64,000 nt of DNA from Streptomyces morookaense. GTDB lineage: Bacteria; Actinomycetota; Actinomycetes; Streptomycetales; Streptomycetaceae. The stretch is from assembly GCF_013030945.1 (NCBI RefSeq), contig NZ_JABBXF010000043.1, positions 62,001 through 126,000 on the forward strand, read 5' to 3'. Under the pieces are notes generated by a model. The model saw only the letters and a program-made list of their open reading frames with translations. It was not told the origin of the DNA and searched no databases. Positions 24,966-33,266 of this stretch are shown piece after piece (positions within the stretch are counted from its first letter, which is position 1; every line of letters starts with the position of its first letter). A program made the translations under genes and the position numbers.

Positions 24966-25676
24966 TCAGGACCAGGCGGCCACCAGATAGCCCACGCCGT
25001 AGGGCGCCTCGTCGTGGAGCAGCTCGCCGTGCAGTCCGGCGCCCTCGGCCGCCCCTGCGAGCACCTGCCAGGGGGCGCGTCCGGCCGCCTGGAGTTCGCC
25101 GGCCAGCCGGGCGTCCAGGGCGGCCAGTGCGGCGGTGTCGGCGGCTCCCAGGGCCCGCGCCGCCTCCGCGTCGAAGGGCTGGGCGCGTTCGTCGAGATAG
25201 CCGGGGGCCTTCAGGCTCCGGCAGGCGCTGCCGTCGCCCATCACCAGCAGGGCCGTGCGCGCCGCGCCGTCGGCCAGCTCGCGGCCCCGCTTCAGGCAGT
25301 GCCCGGGGTCCAGCGACTCCTCGACCCCCAGGCCCTCGACGGGCGCGGCGGACCAGCCGGTGCGTCCCAGCAGCCAGGCGGCCACGGCCAGGGACACCGG
25401 CAGTTCGCGCTCGCCGACCGGTCCGCCGGCCCCGAGTTGCACCTGCACGTCCACGCCGAAGCCGCGGAACGAGCCGACCGCGCCCTGCGGGTGCGTGCCG
25501 GGCCCTGCCGGCCCGGCGGAGCCCACGACGACCAGCCGGTCGGGCCGGGCCGCGGCGAGCACGGCCACGGCGTCGAGACAGGCGGCCCGCAGCCCGTCCA
25601 ACTCGGCCGCGGCACCGGCGGCGACCTCCGGGACGAGCAACGGCGGACAGGGGCACACGGCAGCGGCGACGAGCAT
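24966..25676 (-). CDS. Class III extradiol dioxygenase (LigB/MEMO)-like protein
   Basis: A 236-residue protein related to the subunit B-like domain of class III extradiol ring-cleavage dioxygenases. It starts MLVAAAVCPCPPLLVPEV, where catalytic members have a metal-binding His (CPHPP); here Cys replaces it. Other landmarks are RLVVVGSAGPAGPGTH, SLAVAAWLLG, LLVMGDGSACR and HDEAPYGVGYLVAAW. The lost histidine argues against a normal Fe dioxygenase. The stop is next to a shared terminator, and its start is 76 bp from the miaB stop on the same strand. Confidence 0.78.
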   Translation of the reverse strand: MLVAAAVCPCPPLLVPEVAAGAAAELDGLRAACLDAVAVLAAARPDRLVVVGSAGPAGPGTHPQGAVGSFRGFGVDVQVQLGAGGPVGERELPVSLAVAAWLLGRTGWSAAPVEGLGVEESLDPGHCLKRGRELADGAARTALLVMGDGSACRSLKAPGYLDERAQPFDAEAARALGAADTAALAALDARLAGELQAAGRAPWQVLAGAAEGAGLHGELLHDEAPYGVGYLVAAWS

Positions 25677-25752
25677 GCCGGGAACGATACGCCCCGCCGC
25701 CCGGGCGCCGCGGGCGCGGGCCGGGTGACGGGGCGGAATCCGCCGGAGCGGG

Positions 25753-27246
25753 TCAGTCGCAGCCGCAGCCCGCGGAGGCCGGGGCCGGGGAGGGAGCAGG
25801 GGCGCCGATGGCCGGGATGCCCAGCATCACGCCCTTGGGCTTGGCGGCCTCCGCGGCGTTGCGCTTCTCCCACGCGTCGCCCGCGCGCGTGCGGCGCACG
25901 GCCTTGGCGGGGCCTTCGGCGAGCAGGTGGTGCGGCGCGGCGTAGGTGATCTCGACGGTGACGACGTCGCCGGGGCGGACCGGCTCGGCGGGCTTGGCGA
26001 AGTGCACGAGGCGGTTGTCGGCGGCCCGGCCGGACAGCCGCTGCGTGGCGTCGTCCTTGCGGCCCTCGCCCTCGGCGACCATGACCTCCAGCGTGCGGCC
26101 GACCTGCTTCTTGTTCTCCTCCCAGGAGATCTCCTCCTGGAGGGCCACCAGACGCTCGTAGCGCGCCTGCACGACCTCCTTGGGGATCTGGCCGTCCATC
26201 TCGGCGGCCGGCGTGCCGGGGCGCTTGGAGTACTGGAAGGTGAAGGCCTGCGCGAAGCGGGCCTCGCGCACGACGTGCATGGTCTGCTCGAAGTCCTCCT
26301 CGGTCTCGCCGGGGAAGCCCACGATGATGTCGGTGGAGATGGCGGCGTCCGGCATGGCGGCGCGCACCTTCTCGATGATGCCGAGGAAGCGCTCCTGGCG
26401 GTACGAGCGGCGCATCGCCTTGAGCACGGTGTCCGAGCCGGACTGCAGCGGCATGTGCAGCTGCGGCATCACGTTCGGCGTCTCGGCCATGGCGGCGATC
26501 ACGTCGTCGGTGAAGTCGCGCGGGTGCGGCGAGGTGAAGCGGACGCGCTCCAGGCCCTCGATCTTCCCGCAGGCGCGCAGCAGCTTGGAGAACGCCTCGC
26601 GGTCACCGATGTCGGAGCCGTAGGCGTTGACGTTCTGGCCGAGCAGGGTGATCTCGCTGACGCCCTCGGCGACGAGCGCCTCGACCTCGGCGAGGATGTC
26701 GCCGGGGCGGCGGTCCTTCTCCTTGCCGCGCAGCGCCGGGACGATGCAGAAGGTGCAGGTGTTGTTGCAGCCGACGGAGATGGACACCCAGGCCGCGTAC
26801 GCGCTCTCGCGCCGCGTGGGCAGCGTCGAGGGGAACGCCTCCAGCGACTCGGCGATCTCGACCTGTGCCTCCTCCTGGACGCGGGCGCGCTCCAGCAGGA
26901 CGGGCAGCTTGCCGATGTTGTGCGTGCCGAAGACCACGTCGACCCAGGGGGCCCGCTTGACGATGGTGTCGCGGTCCTTCTGGGCGAGGCAGCCGCCGAC
27001 GGCGATCTGCATGCCGGGCCGCTTCGTCTTCATCGGCGCCAGCCGGCCGAGATTGCCGTACAGCTTGTTGTCGGCGTTCTCCCGCACCGCGCAGGTGTTG
27101 AAGACGACGACGTCGGCGTCACCCTCGGCGGTGCCCTCGGGCGCGCGGACGTAGCCCGCATCCTCCAGCAGGCCGGACAGCCGCTCGGAGTCATGGACGT
27201 TCATCTGGCACCCGTAGGTGCGCACCTCGTATGTCTTCGCACTCAT
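25753..27246 (-). CDS. miaB: tRNA-2-methylthio-N6-dimethylallyladenosine synthase
   Basis: Radical-SAM enzyme that adds a methylthio group to position 2 of i6A37, downstream of MiaA. The 497-residue protein has the N-terminal UPF0004 cluster cysteines (TYGCQMN, FNTCAVRE, GGCLAQ), the radical-SAM CNNTCTFC motif, and a TRAM domain. The C-terminal tail (ending SAGCGCD) is Pro/Ala/Cys-rich. The ATG at 27246 gives MSAKTYEVRTYGCQMN. It is divergent from the TAXI-protein gene with a 126-bp spacer. Confidence 0.96.
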   Translation of the reverse strand: MSAKTYEVRTYGCQMNVHDSERLSGLLEDAGYVRAPEGTAEGDADVVVFNTCAVRENADNKLYGNLGRLAPMKTKRPGMQIAVGGCLAQKDRDTIVKRAPWVDVVFGTHNIGKLPVLLERARVQEEAQVEIAESLEAFPSTLPTRRESAYAAWVSISVGCNNTCTFCIVPALRGKEKDRRPGDILAEVEALVAEGVSEITLLGQNVNAYGSDIGDREAFSKLLRACGKIEGLERVRFTSPHPRDFTDDVIAAMAETPNVMPQLHMPLQSGSDTVLKAMRRSYRQERFLGIIEKVRAAMPDAAISTDIIVGFPGETEEDFEQTMHVVREARFAQAFTFQYSKRPGTPAAEMDGQIPKEVVQARYERLVALQEEISWEENKKQVGRTLEVMVAEGEGRKDDATQRLSGRAADNRLVHFAKPAEPVRPGDVVTVEITYAAPHHLLAEGPAKAVRRTRAGDAWEKRNAAEAAKPKGVMLGIPAIGAPAPSPAPASAGCGCD

Positions 27247-27372
27247 CTCAATCGACCAGGGTACGTGGTCGGCCGGACAGCTCGCTTCTTCCGTCGGCCC
27301 GGACTCTCCCCCGCCTCTCCCCGCTTCTCCGCGGCTCTTCCCGACCGCCGGGCGGGCTGGCAGGATCCGCCC

Positions 27373-28371
27373 ATGGCTCCCCGACCGCCGCATCCGGCCC
27401 GGCGCTGCCCGCTGCGGACGGGCGCGGTGGCCGCCGCGGTGCTCGTGCTGCTGGCGTGGTGGCTGCTGCCGTCGGACCGGCGGCCGCTGCCGGGCGGGCG
27501 GATCTCCCTTGCGACGGGCGCACCGAGCGGCGTGTACGCGAAGTACGGCACGCTCCTGAAGGAGGACCTGGCACGGGACCTGCCCGATCTGGACGTCGCC
27601 ATCCGCTACAGCCGGGGCTCGCCCGACAACATCCGGCTGCTCACATCGCGCAGAGCGGACTTCGTCCTGGCCGCATCCGACGCCGTGGCCGCCTACCAGA
27701 ACGAGCGGCAGCCGGGTGCCGCGCGACTGCGCGCGTGCGCGCGGCTGTACGACGACTACATACACCTCGTGGTCCGCAAGGACTCGCCCGTGCAGTCCGT
27801 ACGGGACCTGAAGGGGCTGCGCGTCGGGGTGGGGGCGGACGAGTCGGGAGTCCAGCTGATCAGCCGCCGGCTGCTGGCCGCTGCGCGGCTCGGATTCGAC
27901 AGGGACGTCACACCCGTGCGGGTCGGTCTCGACAAGGCGCCCGCGATGCTGGAGAGCGGCGAGCTGGATGCGTTCTTCTGGTCGGGCGGTCTGCCCACCA
28001 CCACCATCGGGCAGCTCGGCAGGAGAACGCCCGTCCGGCTGGTCCAACTCGGCGATCTGATCGGCCCACTGCACGCTCAAGGACCTCAGATGCGTTTCTA
28101 CCGGGCCGCGGTGATGCCGCTGGACGCCTACCCGGAGCTGCACGATGCCGGTCCGGTGAACACCATCGCGGTGGCGAACCTCCTGCTGACCCTGGACAGC
28201 ACCGACCCGGACCTCACCGAGGGCATCACCCGGACGGTCATCCGAAGCCGTGACCGCATCGGCACGTACGTCCACGCGGCACAGAAAGTGGACCTCCGGA
28301 CGGCCGTCTTCACCGACCCGGTGCAGCTGCACGCGGGTGCGCGGCGCTACTACGTGTCGGTCAAGCCCTGA
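27373..28371 (+). CDS. TAXI family TRAP-type substrate-binding protein, membrane anchored
   Basis: A 332-residue periplasmic-type binding protein of the TAXI family. The N-terminus is a signal anchor (RTGAVAAAVLVLLAWWLLPS, residues about 16-35) without a lipobox, so it is probably tethered to the outer face of the membrane. Domain features are ISLATGAPSGVYAKYG, RGSPDNIRLL, LRVGVGADESGVQ and AFFWSGGLPT, with the C-terminal lobe from FYRAAVMP. No TRAP permease subunits occur in the window. Its last 11 bp overlap the 3' end of the convergent sensor kinase gene. A role as extracellular sensor partner of that kinase is inferred, not shown. Confidence 0.87.
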   Translation: MAPRPPHPARRCPLRTGAVAAAVLVLLAWWLLPSDRRPLPGGRISLATGAPSGVYAKYGTLLKEDLARDLPDLDVAIRYSRGSPDNIRLLTSRRADFVLAASDAVAAYQNERQPGAARLRACARLYDDYIHLVVRKDSPVQSVRDLKGLRVGVGADESGVQLISRRLLAAARLGFDRDVTPVRVGLDKAPAMLESGELDAFFWSGGLPTTTIGQLGRRTPVRLVQLGDLIGPLHAQGPQMRFYRAAVMPLDAYPELHDAGPVNTIAVANLLLTLDSTDPDLTEGITRTVIRSRDRIGTYVHAAQKVDLRTAVFTDPVQLHAGARRYYVSVKP

Positions 28372-29776
28372 CGTCCTCCCCCGCCGTGCGGGGCACGGTG
28401 ATGGTCGCCCGCAGCCCGCAGGGATCGTTCCGGGCGTACGAGAGAGTGGCGCCGCCTGCGGCCAGGAGGGCACGCGAGATGGACAGGCCGAGGCCGGACC
28501 CGGAGACGTTCTGGTGACGGCTGCTGCGCCAGAAGCGGTCGCCGATGCGGGCGAGTTCGTCGTCGGCCAGGCCGGGCCCCTCGTCGGCGACGGTGACGGT
28601 GACGCGGTCGGCCGCGGCCTCCACGACGACCTCGACGCGGGCCTCCGCGGGCGTGAACTTGAGGGCGTTGTCGACGACCGCGTCGAGCGCGCTGGAGAGG
28701 GCCACCGGATCGGCCCAGCCGGTCACGGCGGCGGGTCCGTGGTAGGCGAGTGCGACGCGTTCCCGGTGGGCGACGGAGGTCCAGGCGTCCACCCGGTCGC
28801 GGACGAGGCCGGCGATGTCGGTCACCTGAAGATCGGCGGCGGCGTGCTCGGCCAGCGCGAGGTCCAGCAGGTCGTCCAGGACGCGTGCCAGCCGCCGGCC
28901 CTCCGTACGCACGGAGGACACCTCGTCGTGGCCCTCGGGAAGGTCCAGTGCCAGCAGGTCGATGCGCAGCAGCAGTGCGGCGAGCGGGTTGCGGAGCTGG
29001 TGCGAGGCGTCGGCGACGAACGCGCGCTGCTGTTCGAGGACGTTCTCGACGTTGTCGGCCATCTCGTTGAACGACCGGGCCAGGCGGCGCAGTTCGGGCG
29101 GGCCGGAGTCGGCGGCCACCCGGGAGTTCATCCGGCCGGTGGCTATGCCGTGGGCCGCCGCGTCGAGGGTGCGGACGGGACGCAGCACCCACCCGGTGAG
29201 CCGGAAGGCCGCCCCGACCGCCACCAGCATGGCCGCGGTCTCGCCGGCCGCGAGCACCAGCCAGCCGTGCAGGATCCGTGAACGCAGCTGCCCCGTGGGC
29301 GACTCGGTGACGACGACCGCCACGACGTCACCGTCCCGGATGACGGGCGACGCGACGGTGAGCCGGCTGCGCCGCCAGGGCCAGACCTGCTGCGGATCGT
29401 GGCTGCGCCGGCCCGCGAGGGCCTCCTGGAAGGCCTGGCCGCCCTCCCCGGTCGGCGGTACCGACCAGTCGGCGGGGGCGACGGCCATGGCCTTGCTGTT
29501 GCGGTAGAAGACACCGGCCCGAATGCCGTAGAGGTCCTGGTAGCGGGCGAGTTCGGCCTGCAGGGTGTGCAGCCGTTCGTCCGCCGCCGCGGCGGGTTCG
29601 ACGGCGCTGGTGGTGACGAACTGTGCGAGCGCGGCGAAGCGGGCGGTGTCGTCGATGCGGTCGACGACCACCCGTTGCTGCTGCACGGCGGCCATGCCGG
29701 CCGCGAGCGGCAGGCCGAGGGCGAGCAGCACGCCTGCCATGAGGACGATGAGCAGCGGCAGAAGTCGGGTGCGCAC
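28361..29776 (-). CDS. HAMP-containing sensor histidine kinase
   Basis: A 471-residue membrane kinase. Transmembrane helix 1 is near residues 5-28 (LLPLLIVLMAGVLLALGLPLA). An extracellular sensor of about 140 residues follows, then TM2 (WLVLAAGETAAMLVAVGAAF), HAMP (RPVRTLDAAAHGIATGRM) and HisKA with DASHQLRNPL. The ATPase has DNALKFTP (N box), DEGPGL (G1) and GSGLGLSISRALL (G2). The GTG at 29776 is used. It follows the response regulator on the same strand with 15 bp between. From memory the pair equals SCO5784/SCO5785. Convergent overlap with the TAXI gene suggests a shared signal. Confidence 0.92.
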   Translation of the reverse strand: MRTRLLPLLIVLMAGVLLALGLPLAAGMAAVQQQRVVVDRIDDTARFAALAQFVTTSAVEPAAAADERLHTLQAELARYQDLYGIRAGVFYRNSKAMAVAPADWSVPPTGEGGQAFQEALAGRRSHDPQQVWPWRRSRLTVASPVIRDGDVVAVVVTESPTGQLRSRILHGWLVLAAGETAAMLVAVGAAFRLTGWVLRPVRTLDAAAHGIATGRMNSRVAADSGPPELRRLARSFNEMADNVENVLEQQRAFVADASHQLRNPLAALLLRIDLLALDLPEGHDEVSSVRTEGRRLARVLDDLLDLALAEHAAADLQVTDIAGLVRDRVDAWTSVAHRERVALAYHGPAAVTGWADPVALSSALDAVVDNALKFTPAEARVEVVVEAAADRVTVTVADEGPGLADDELARIGDRFWRSSRHQNVSGSGLGLSISRALLAAGGATLSYARNDPCGLRATITVPRTAGEDVRA

Positions 29777-29791
29777 GGGCGGGTACGGTCC

Positions 29792-30496
29792 TCACGCCGG
29801 GACGACGAGCCGGTAGCCGACGCCCCGGACCGTCTCGATGAGCGCGGGCAGTCCCAGCTTGGAGCGGAGCGAGGCCACGTGTACTTCGAGCGTGCGCCCG
29901 GTCCCCTCCCAACTGGTGCGCCACACCTCGCTGATGATCTGCTCGCGCCGGAAGACCACTCCGGGGCGCTGGGCGAGCAGCGCCAGCAGATCGAACTCCT
30001 TGCGGGTGAGGGGGACGGTGGTGCCGTTCACGGAGACCCGGCGGGTGGGCACCTCGATGATGACGGGCCCCAGCCGCAGCGCGTTCGGCCCGCCGGGGTC
30101 GTGCTGCCCGGCCGGAGGGCTCTCGGCGGGCGGTGTGCGCCGGGCGACGGCGTGGATGCGGGCGAGCAACTCCCCTGTGTCGTAGGGCTTGACCACGTAG
30201 TCGTCGGCGCCGAGGTTGAGACCGTGGATCTTCGAGCGGGTGTCCGCCCGGGCCGTGACCATGATGACGGGCATGGCCGTGCGCTTGCGGATCCTGTCGC
30301 AGACCTCGAAGCCGTCCTGTCCGGGCAGCCCGAGGTCGAGCAGGACGACCCCGAACGGCGCGCCTGTCGCGGGCAGCAGGGCTTCGAGCGCCTCCTCGCC
30401 GCTGCGGGCATGGGTGACGTCGAAGCCGTGCCGGGCGAGGACGGCCGACAGGGCCGCGGCGACATGGTCGTCGTCCTCCACGAGCAGCAGTCTCAT
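29792..30496 (-). CDS. OmpR/PhoB-family response regulator
   Basis: 234 residues: receiver domain (LLLVEDDDH acidic pocket, phospho-acceptor Asp in VVLLDLGLPGQDGFE, VTARAD, Lys in YVVKPYDTGEL) and a C-terminal winged helix (LTRKEFDLLALLA, TLEVHVASLRSKLG, TVRGVGYRLV). The ATG at 30496 has GGAGGG six bases upstream; the frame continues upstream but shows no homology. It is the first gene of a two-component operon with the adjacent HAMP kinase. An inverted repeat 126-139 bp upstream may be its operator. Confidence 0.94.
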   Translation of the reverse strand: MRLLLVEDDDHVAAALSAVLARHGFDVTHARSGEEALEALLPATGAPFGVVLLDLGLPGQDGFEVCDRIRKRTAMPVIMVTARADTRSKIHGLNLGADDYVVKPYDTGELLARIHAVARRTPPAESPPAGQHDPGGPNALRLGPVIIEVPTRRVSVNGTTVPLTRKEFDLLALLAQRPGVVFRREQIISEVWRTSWEGTGRTLEVHVASLRSKLGLPALIETVRGVGYRLVVPA

Positions 30497-30621
30497 CGGC
30501 CCTCCGCGCGGCTGGTGCGGCAACACCGAATCCACGCCGATGGATGCCCGGTGCGTCAAGAGGGTTCTGCCCGCGGGGAGCCTTCCGTTATGCACCCGGT
30601 ACGCCTGTACGGCAGGAGGCC

Positions 30622-30635
30622 CCGTGTACACACGG
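30622..30635. promoter_or_regulatory. Inverted repeat upstream of response regulator
   Basis: ccgtgt-ac-acacgg is a perfect 6-bp-arm inverted repeat in the 252-bp spacer between the divergent response regulator and gluA genes. It is a candidate binding site for either operon; no regulator is proven. Confidence 0.35.
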
Positions 30636-30682
30636 TGGCGGGTCGAAGCCGGATCGTTATGCTCAATTTCAGCTCAGATGTA

Positions 30683-30712
30683 ATGACGCTGGTCGTTGCG
30701 GCTCATTAGGGT
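30683..30712 (+). promoter_or_regulatory. Predicted promoter of the glu operon
   Basis: A -35-like atgacg (30683-30688) and -10 tagggt (30707-30712) are 18 bp apart, upstream of gluA. The -10 fits TANNNT exactly; the -35 matches TTGACA at four of six positions. Confidence 0.45.
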
Positions 30713-30748
30713 CCTCCCCAACCGAGGAGGACGGAGCGAGGAACGCCG

Positions 30749-31525
30749 ATGAGCGAGGTATCGGTGACCAAGGACGCGGCGCCCGCCGCGGACGCACTGG
30801 TCGTCCTGAACAAGGTCAACAAACACTTCGGCGCGCTGCATGTGCTCCAGGACATCGACTTGACCATCGCGCGCGGCGAGGTCGTGGTCGTCATCGGTCC
30901 CTCGGGGTCCGGCAAGTCGACGCTGTGCCGGACGATCAACCGGCTGGAGACGACGGACTCGGGCTCCATCACGGTCGACGGGCGGCCGCTGCCGCAGGAG
31001 GGGAAGGAACTGGCGCGGCTGCGGGCGGACGTGGGGATGGTCTTCCAGTCGTTCAACCTCTTCGCCCACAAGACCGTTCTGGAGAACGTGACACTGGGGC
31101 AGACGAAGGTCCGCAAGAAGGACCGCAAGGAGGCCGAGGCCACTGCCCGGACCCTGCTCGACCGGGTCGGCGTGGGCGGTCAGGCGGACAAGTACCCCGC
31201 GCAGCTCTCCGGCGGACAGCAGCAGCGGGTGGCGATCGCCCGCGCGCTGGCCATGGATCCCAAGGTGATGCTCTTCGACGAGCCGACCTCGGCGCTGGAC
31301 CCGGAGATGATCAACGAGGTGCTGGAGGTCATGCAGCAACTCGCCCGGGACGGCATGACGATGGTGGTCGTCACCCATGAGATGGGCTTCGCACGCTCCG
31401 CCGCACACCGGGTGGTCTTCATGGCGGACGGCCGGATCGTCGAGGAAGCGCGGCCGGACCAGTTCTTCAGCAATCCCCGCAGCGACCGGGCCAAGGACTT
31501 CCTGTCGAAGATCCTGCACCACTGA
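30749..31525 (+). CDS. gluA: Glutamate ABC transporter ATP-binding protein
   Basis: The 258-residue ATPase of a polar amino-acid uptake system. It has Walker A GPSGSGKST, Q-loop VFQSFNLF, signature LSGGQQQRVAIARAL, Walker B VMLFDEPTSALD and switch VVTHEMGFAR. The ATG at 30749 has GAGGAA. A 7-bp hairpin (30711-30732) just upstream encloses another GGAGG. It is the first gene of gluABCD, with binding protein and two permeases downstream. Glutamate specificity is by family resemblance to corynebacterial and Streptomyces GluABCD. Confidence 0.93.
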   Translation: MSEVSVTKDAAPAADALVVLNKVNKHFGALHVLQDIDLTIARGEVVVVIGPSGSGKSTLCRTINRLETTDSGSITVDGRPLPQEGKELARLRADVGMVFQSFNLFAHKTVLENVTLGQTKVRKKDRKEAEATARTLLDRVGVGGQADKYPAQLSGGQQQRVAIARALAMDPKVMLFDEPTSALDPEMINEVLEVMQQLARDGMTMVVVTHEMGFARSAAHRVVFMADGRIVEEARPDQFFSNPRSDRAKDFLSKILHH

Positions 31526-31655
31526 ACCGCTTCGTCCGAGCCCTCCGACCTTCTGCGGACGGCGCGTTCCAAACCTCCCTTGTGCTTCTCCTCGCTGTGC
31601 CTCCCCCGCCGGACCGAAGGCCGGGCAACGCCCGCAGACGCAAAGGAAGTTCTTC

Positions 31656-32585
31656 ATGAAGCTCCGCAATACCGCTGCAGCGGCCGTCGTGGTGCTGGCG
31701 CTCGCCGCGTCCGCGACCGCGTGCGGCAAGTCGGGCAGCCCGAACGACAACGGTGACAAGGGCGACAAGGCGTCCGGGGGCGCGTCGGCCCCCGCGGTGC
31801 CGACGTATCCGGTGAACACATCGGCCGACGTCAAGGGGTCGCCGGTCTTCGAGAAGATCAAGGGCAAGACCATCACGATCGGCACCAAGGCCGACCAGCC
31901 CGGCCTGGGTTACGAGAACCCGGGCACCAAGAAGCGCACCGGCTTCGACGTGGAGATCGCCCGGATGATCGCGGCCGATCTGGGGTTCGACGAGAAGCAC
32001 ATCACCTTCAAGACGGTGCCTTCCGAAGCCCGGGAGACACAGATCGCCAGCGGCGGCGTCGACCTGTACGTCGGCACGTACACGATCAACGACGAGCGCA
32101 AGAAGCAGGTCGGCTTCGCCGGCCCGTACTACGTCGCCGGCCAGGACCTGCTCGTGAAGGCCGACAGCTCCGTCAAGGGACCGGAGGACCTGAAGGGCAA
32201 GAAGGTCTGCTCGGCGACCGGTTCGACGCCGCTGCAGCGCATCAAGGAGCCCAAGTACGGCGTGGCCGAGGCCAAGGCGCAGCAGGGCTACCAGTTGTGC
32301 GTCCAGGACCTCGTCAACGGCACGGTGGACGCGGTCACGACGGACGACGCGATCCTCAAGGGCTACGCGGCCGAGAACAAGGGCGCGCTGAAGGTCGTCG
32401 GCAAGCCGTTCTCCAAGGAGCCCTACGGCGTGGGTCTGAAGAAAGACGACGCGGCGCTGCGCGAGGCGGTGAACAAGGCCATCGAGGCACACGAGAAGAA
32501 CGGCGACTGGAAGAAGGCGTACGACGCCACGCTGGGTCTCTCGGGCACTCAGGCGCCCGCGCCGCCCGCGATCGAGCGGTACTGA
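31656..32585 (+). CDS. gluB: Glutamate-binding lipoprotein
   Basis: Extracellular solute-binding protein (family 3) of 309 residues. A signal peptide (MKLRNTAAAAVVVLALAASA) ends at TACGK, a lipobox with the lipidated Cys near residue 23. Binding-domain motifs include GKTITIGTKADQPGLGYE, RTGFDVEIARMIA, ETQIASGGVDLYVGTYTI and FAGPYYVAGQDLLVK. The ATG at 31656 has AAAGGAAG at good spacing. The 130-bp gap after gluA suggests possible differential expression of the binding protein. Confidence 0.94.
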   Translation: MKLRNTAAAAVVVLALAASATACGKSGSPNDNGDKGDKASGGASAPAVPTYPVNTSADVKGSPVFEKIKGKTITIGTKADQPGLGYENPGTKKRTGFDVEIARMIAADLGFDEKHITFKTVPSEARETQIASGGVDLYVGTYTINDERKKQVGFAGPYYVAGQDLLVKADSSVKGPEDLKGKKVCSATGSTPLQRIKEPKYGVAEAKAQQGYQLCVQDLVNGTVDAVTTDDAILKGYAAENKGALKVVGKPFSKEPYGVGLKKDDAALREAVNKAIEAHEKNGDWKKAYDATLGLSGTQAPAPPAIERY

Positions 32586-32615
32586 CCGGCAGGACGCGAT
32601 TCCCGGAGAGTTGAT

Positions 32616-33266
32616 GTGAACGTTCTGTCGGACAACTTCGCGATGTTCCGCGAAGGGTTTGTCGGCACTGTTGAACTGACAGCGCTCAGTGCGCTGCTGG
32701 CCCTGGTGCTGGGCACCCTCGTCGCGGCGTTCCGCGTCTCTCCGGTGCCGGCGCTGCGGGTGTTCGGCACGACGTGGGTGACGCTGCTGCGCAACACCCC
32801 GCTGGTGCTGCTCTTCCTCGCCGTCACCCTGGGGCTGCCTGCGCTCGGTCTGAAGGGCTGGGACTCCTTCTGGCTCGCCGTGCTGGCCCTGGGGTGCTAC
32901 ACCTCGGCCTTCATCTGCGAGGCCGTCCGCTCGGGCATCAACGCCGTGCCGGTGGGCCAGGCGGAGGCCGCCCGTTCGATCGGGATGACCTTCGGGCAGA
33001 CACTGACGCAGATCGTGCTGCCCCAGGCCACCCGTACCGCGATACCCCCCATCGGCAGCCTGCTGATCGCCCTGGCCAAGAACACGGCGATCGCCTCGGG
33101 CTTCAACGTCAGCGAGCTCGGTTCCGTGCAGAAGACCCTCAACGCCGCTGCGGGCTACAACATTTACGTGATCTTCCTGTGGATCGCGCTCTGCTACATC
33201 ATCATCACGTTCACCATCAGCGGCCTGTTCCGGCTGCTGGAGAACCGGCTGGCGGTGGCCCGATGA
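32616..33266 (+). CDS. gluC: Glutamate ABC transporter permease GluC
   Basis: A 216-residue HisM-type permease with about five transmembrane helices. The cytoplasmic EAA-like loop reads AEAARSIGMTFGQTLTQIVLPQA. The GTG at 32616 follows GGAGAG eight bases upstream. Its stop overlaps the gluD start (ATGA), so the two permease subunits are translationally coupled and likely made in equal amounts. Confidence 0.93.
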   Translation: MNVLSDNFAMFREGFVGTVELTALSALLALVLGTLVAAFRVSPVPALRVFGTTWVTLLRNTPLVLLFLAVTLGLPALGLKGWDSFWLAVLALGCYTSAFICEAVRSGINAVPVGQAEAARSIGMTFGQTLTQIVLPQATRTAIPPIGSLLIALAKNTAIASGFNVSELGSVQKTLNAAAGYNIYVIFLWIALCYIIITFTISGLFRLLENRLAVAR

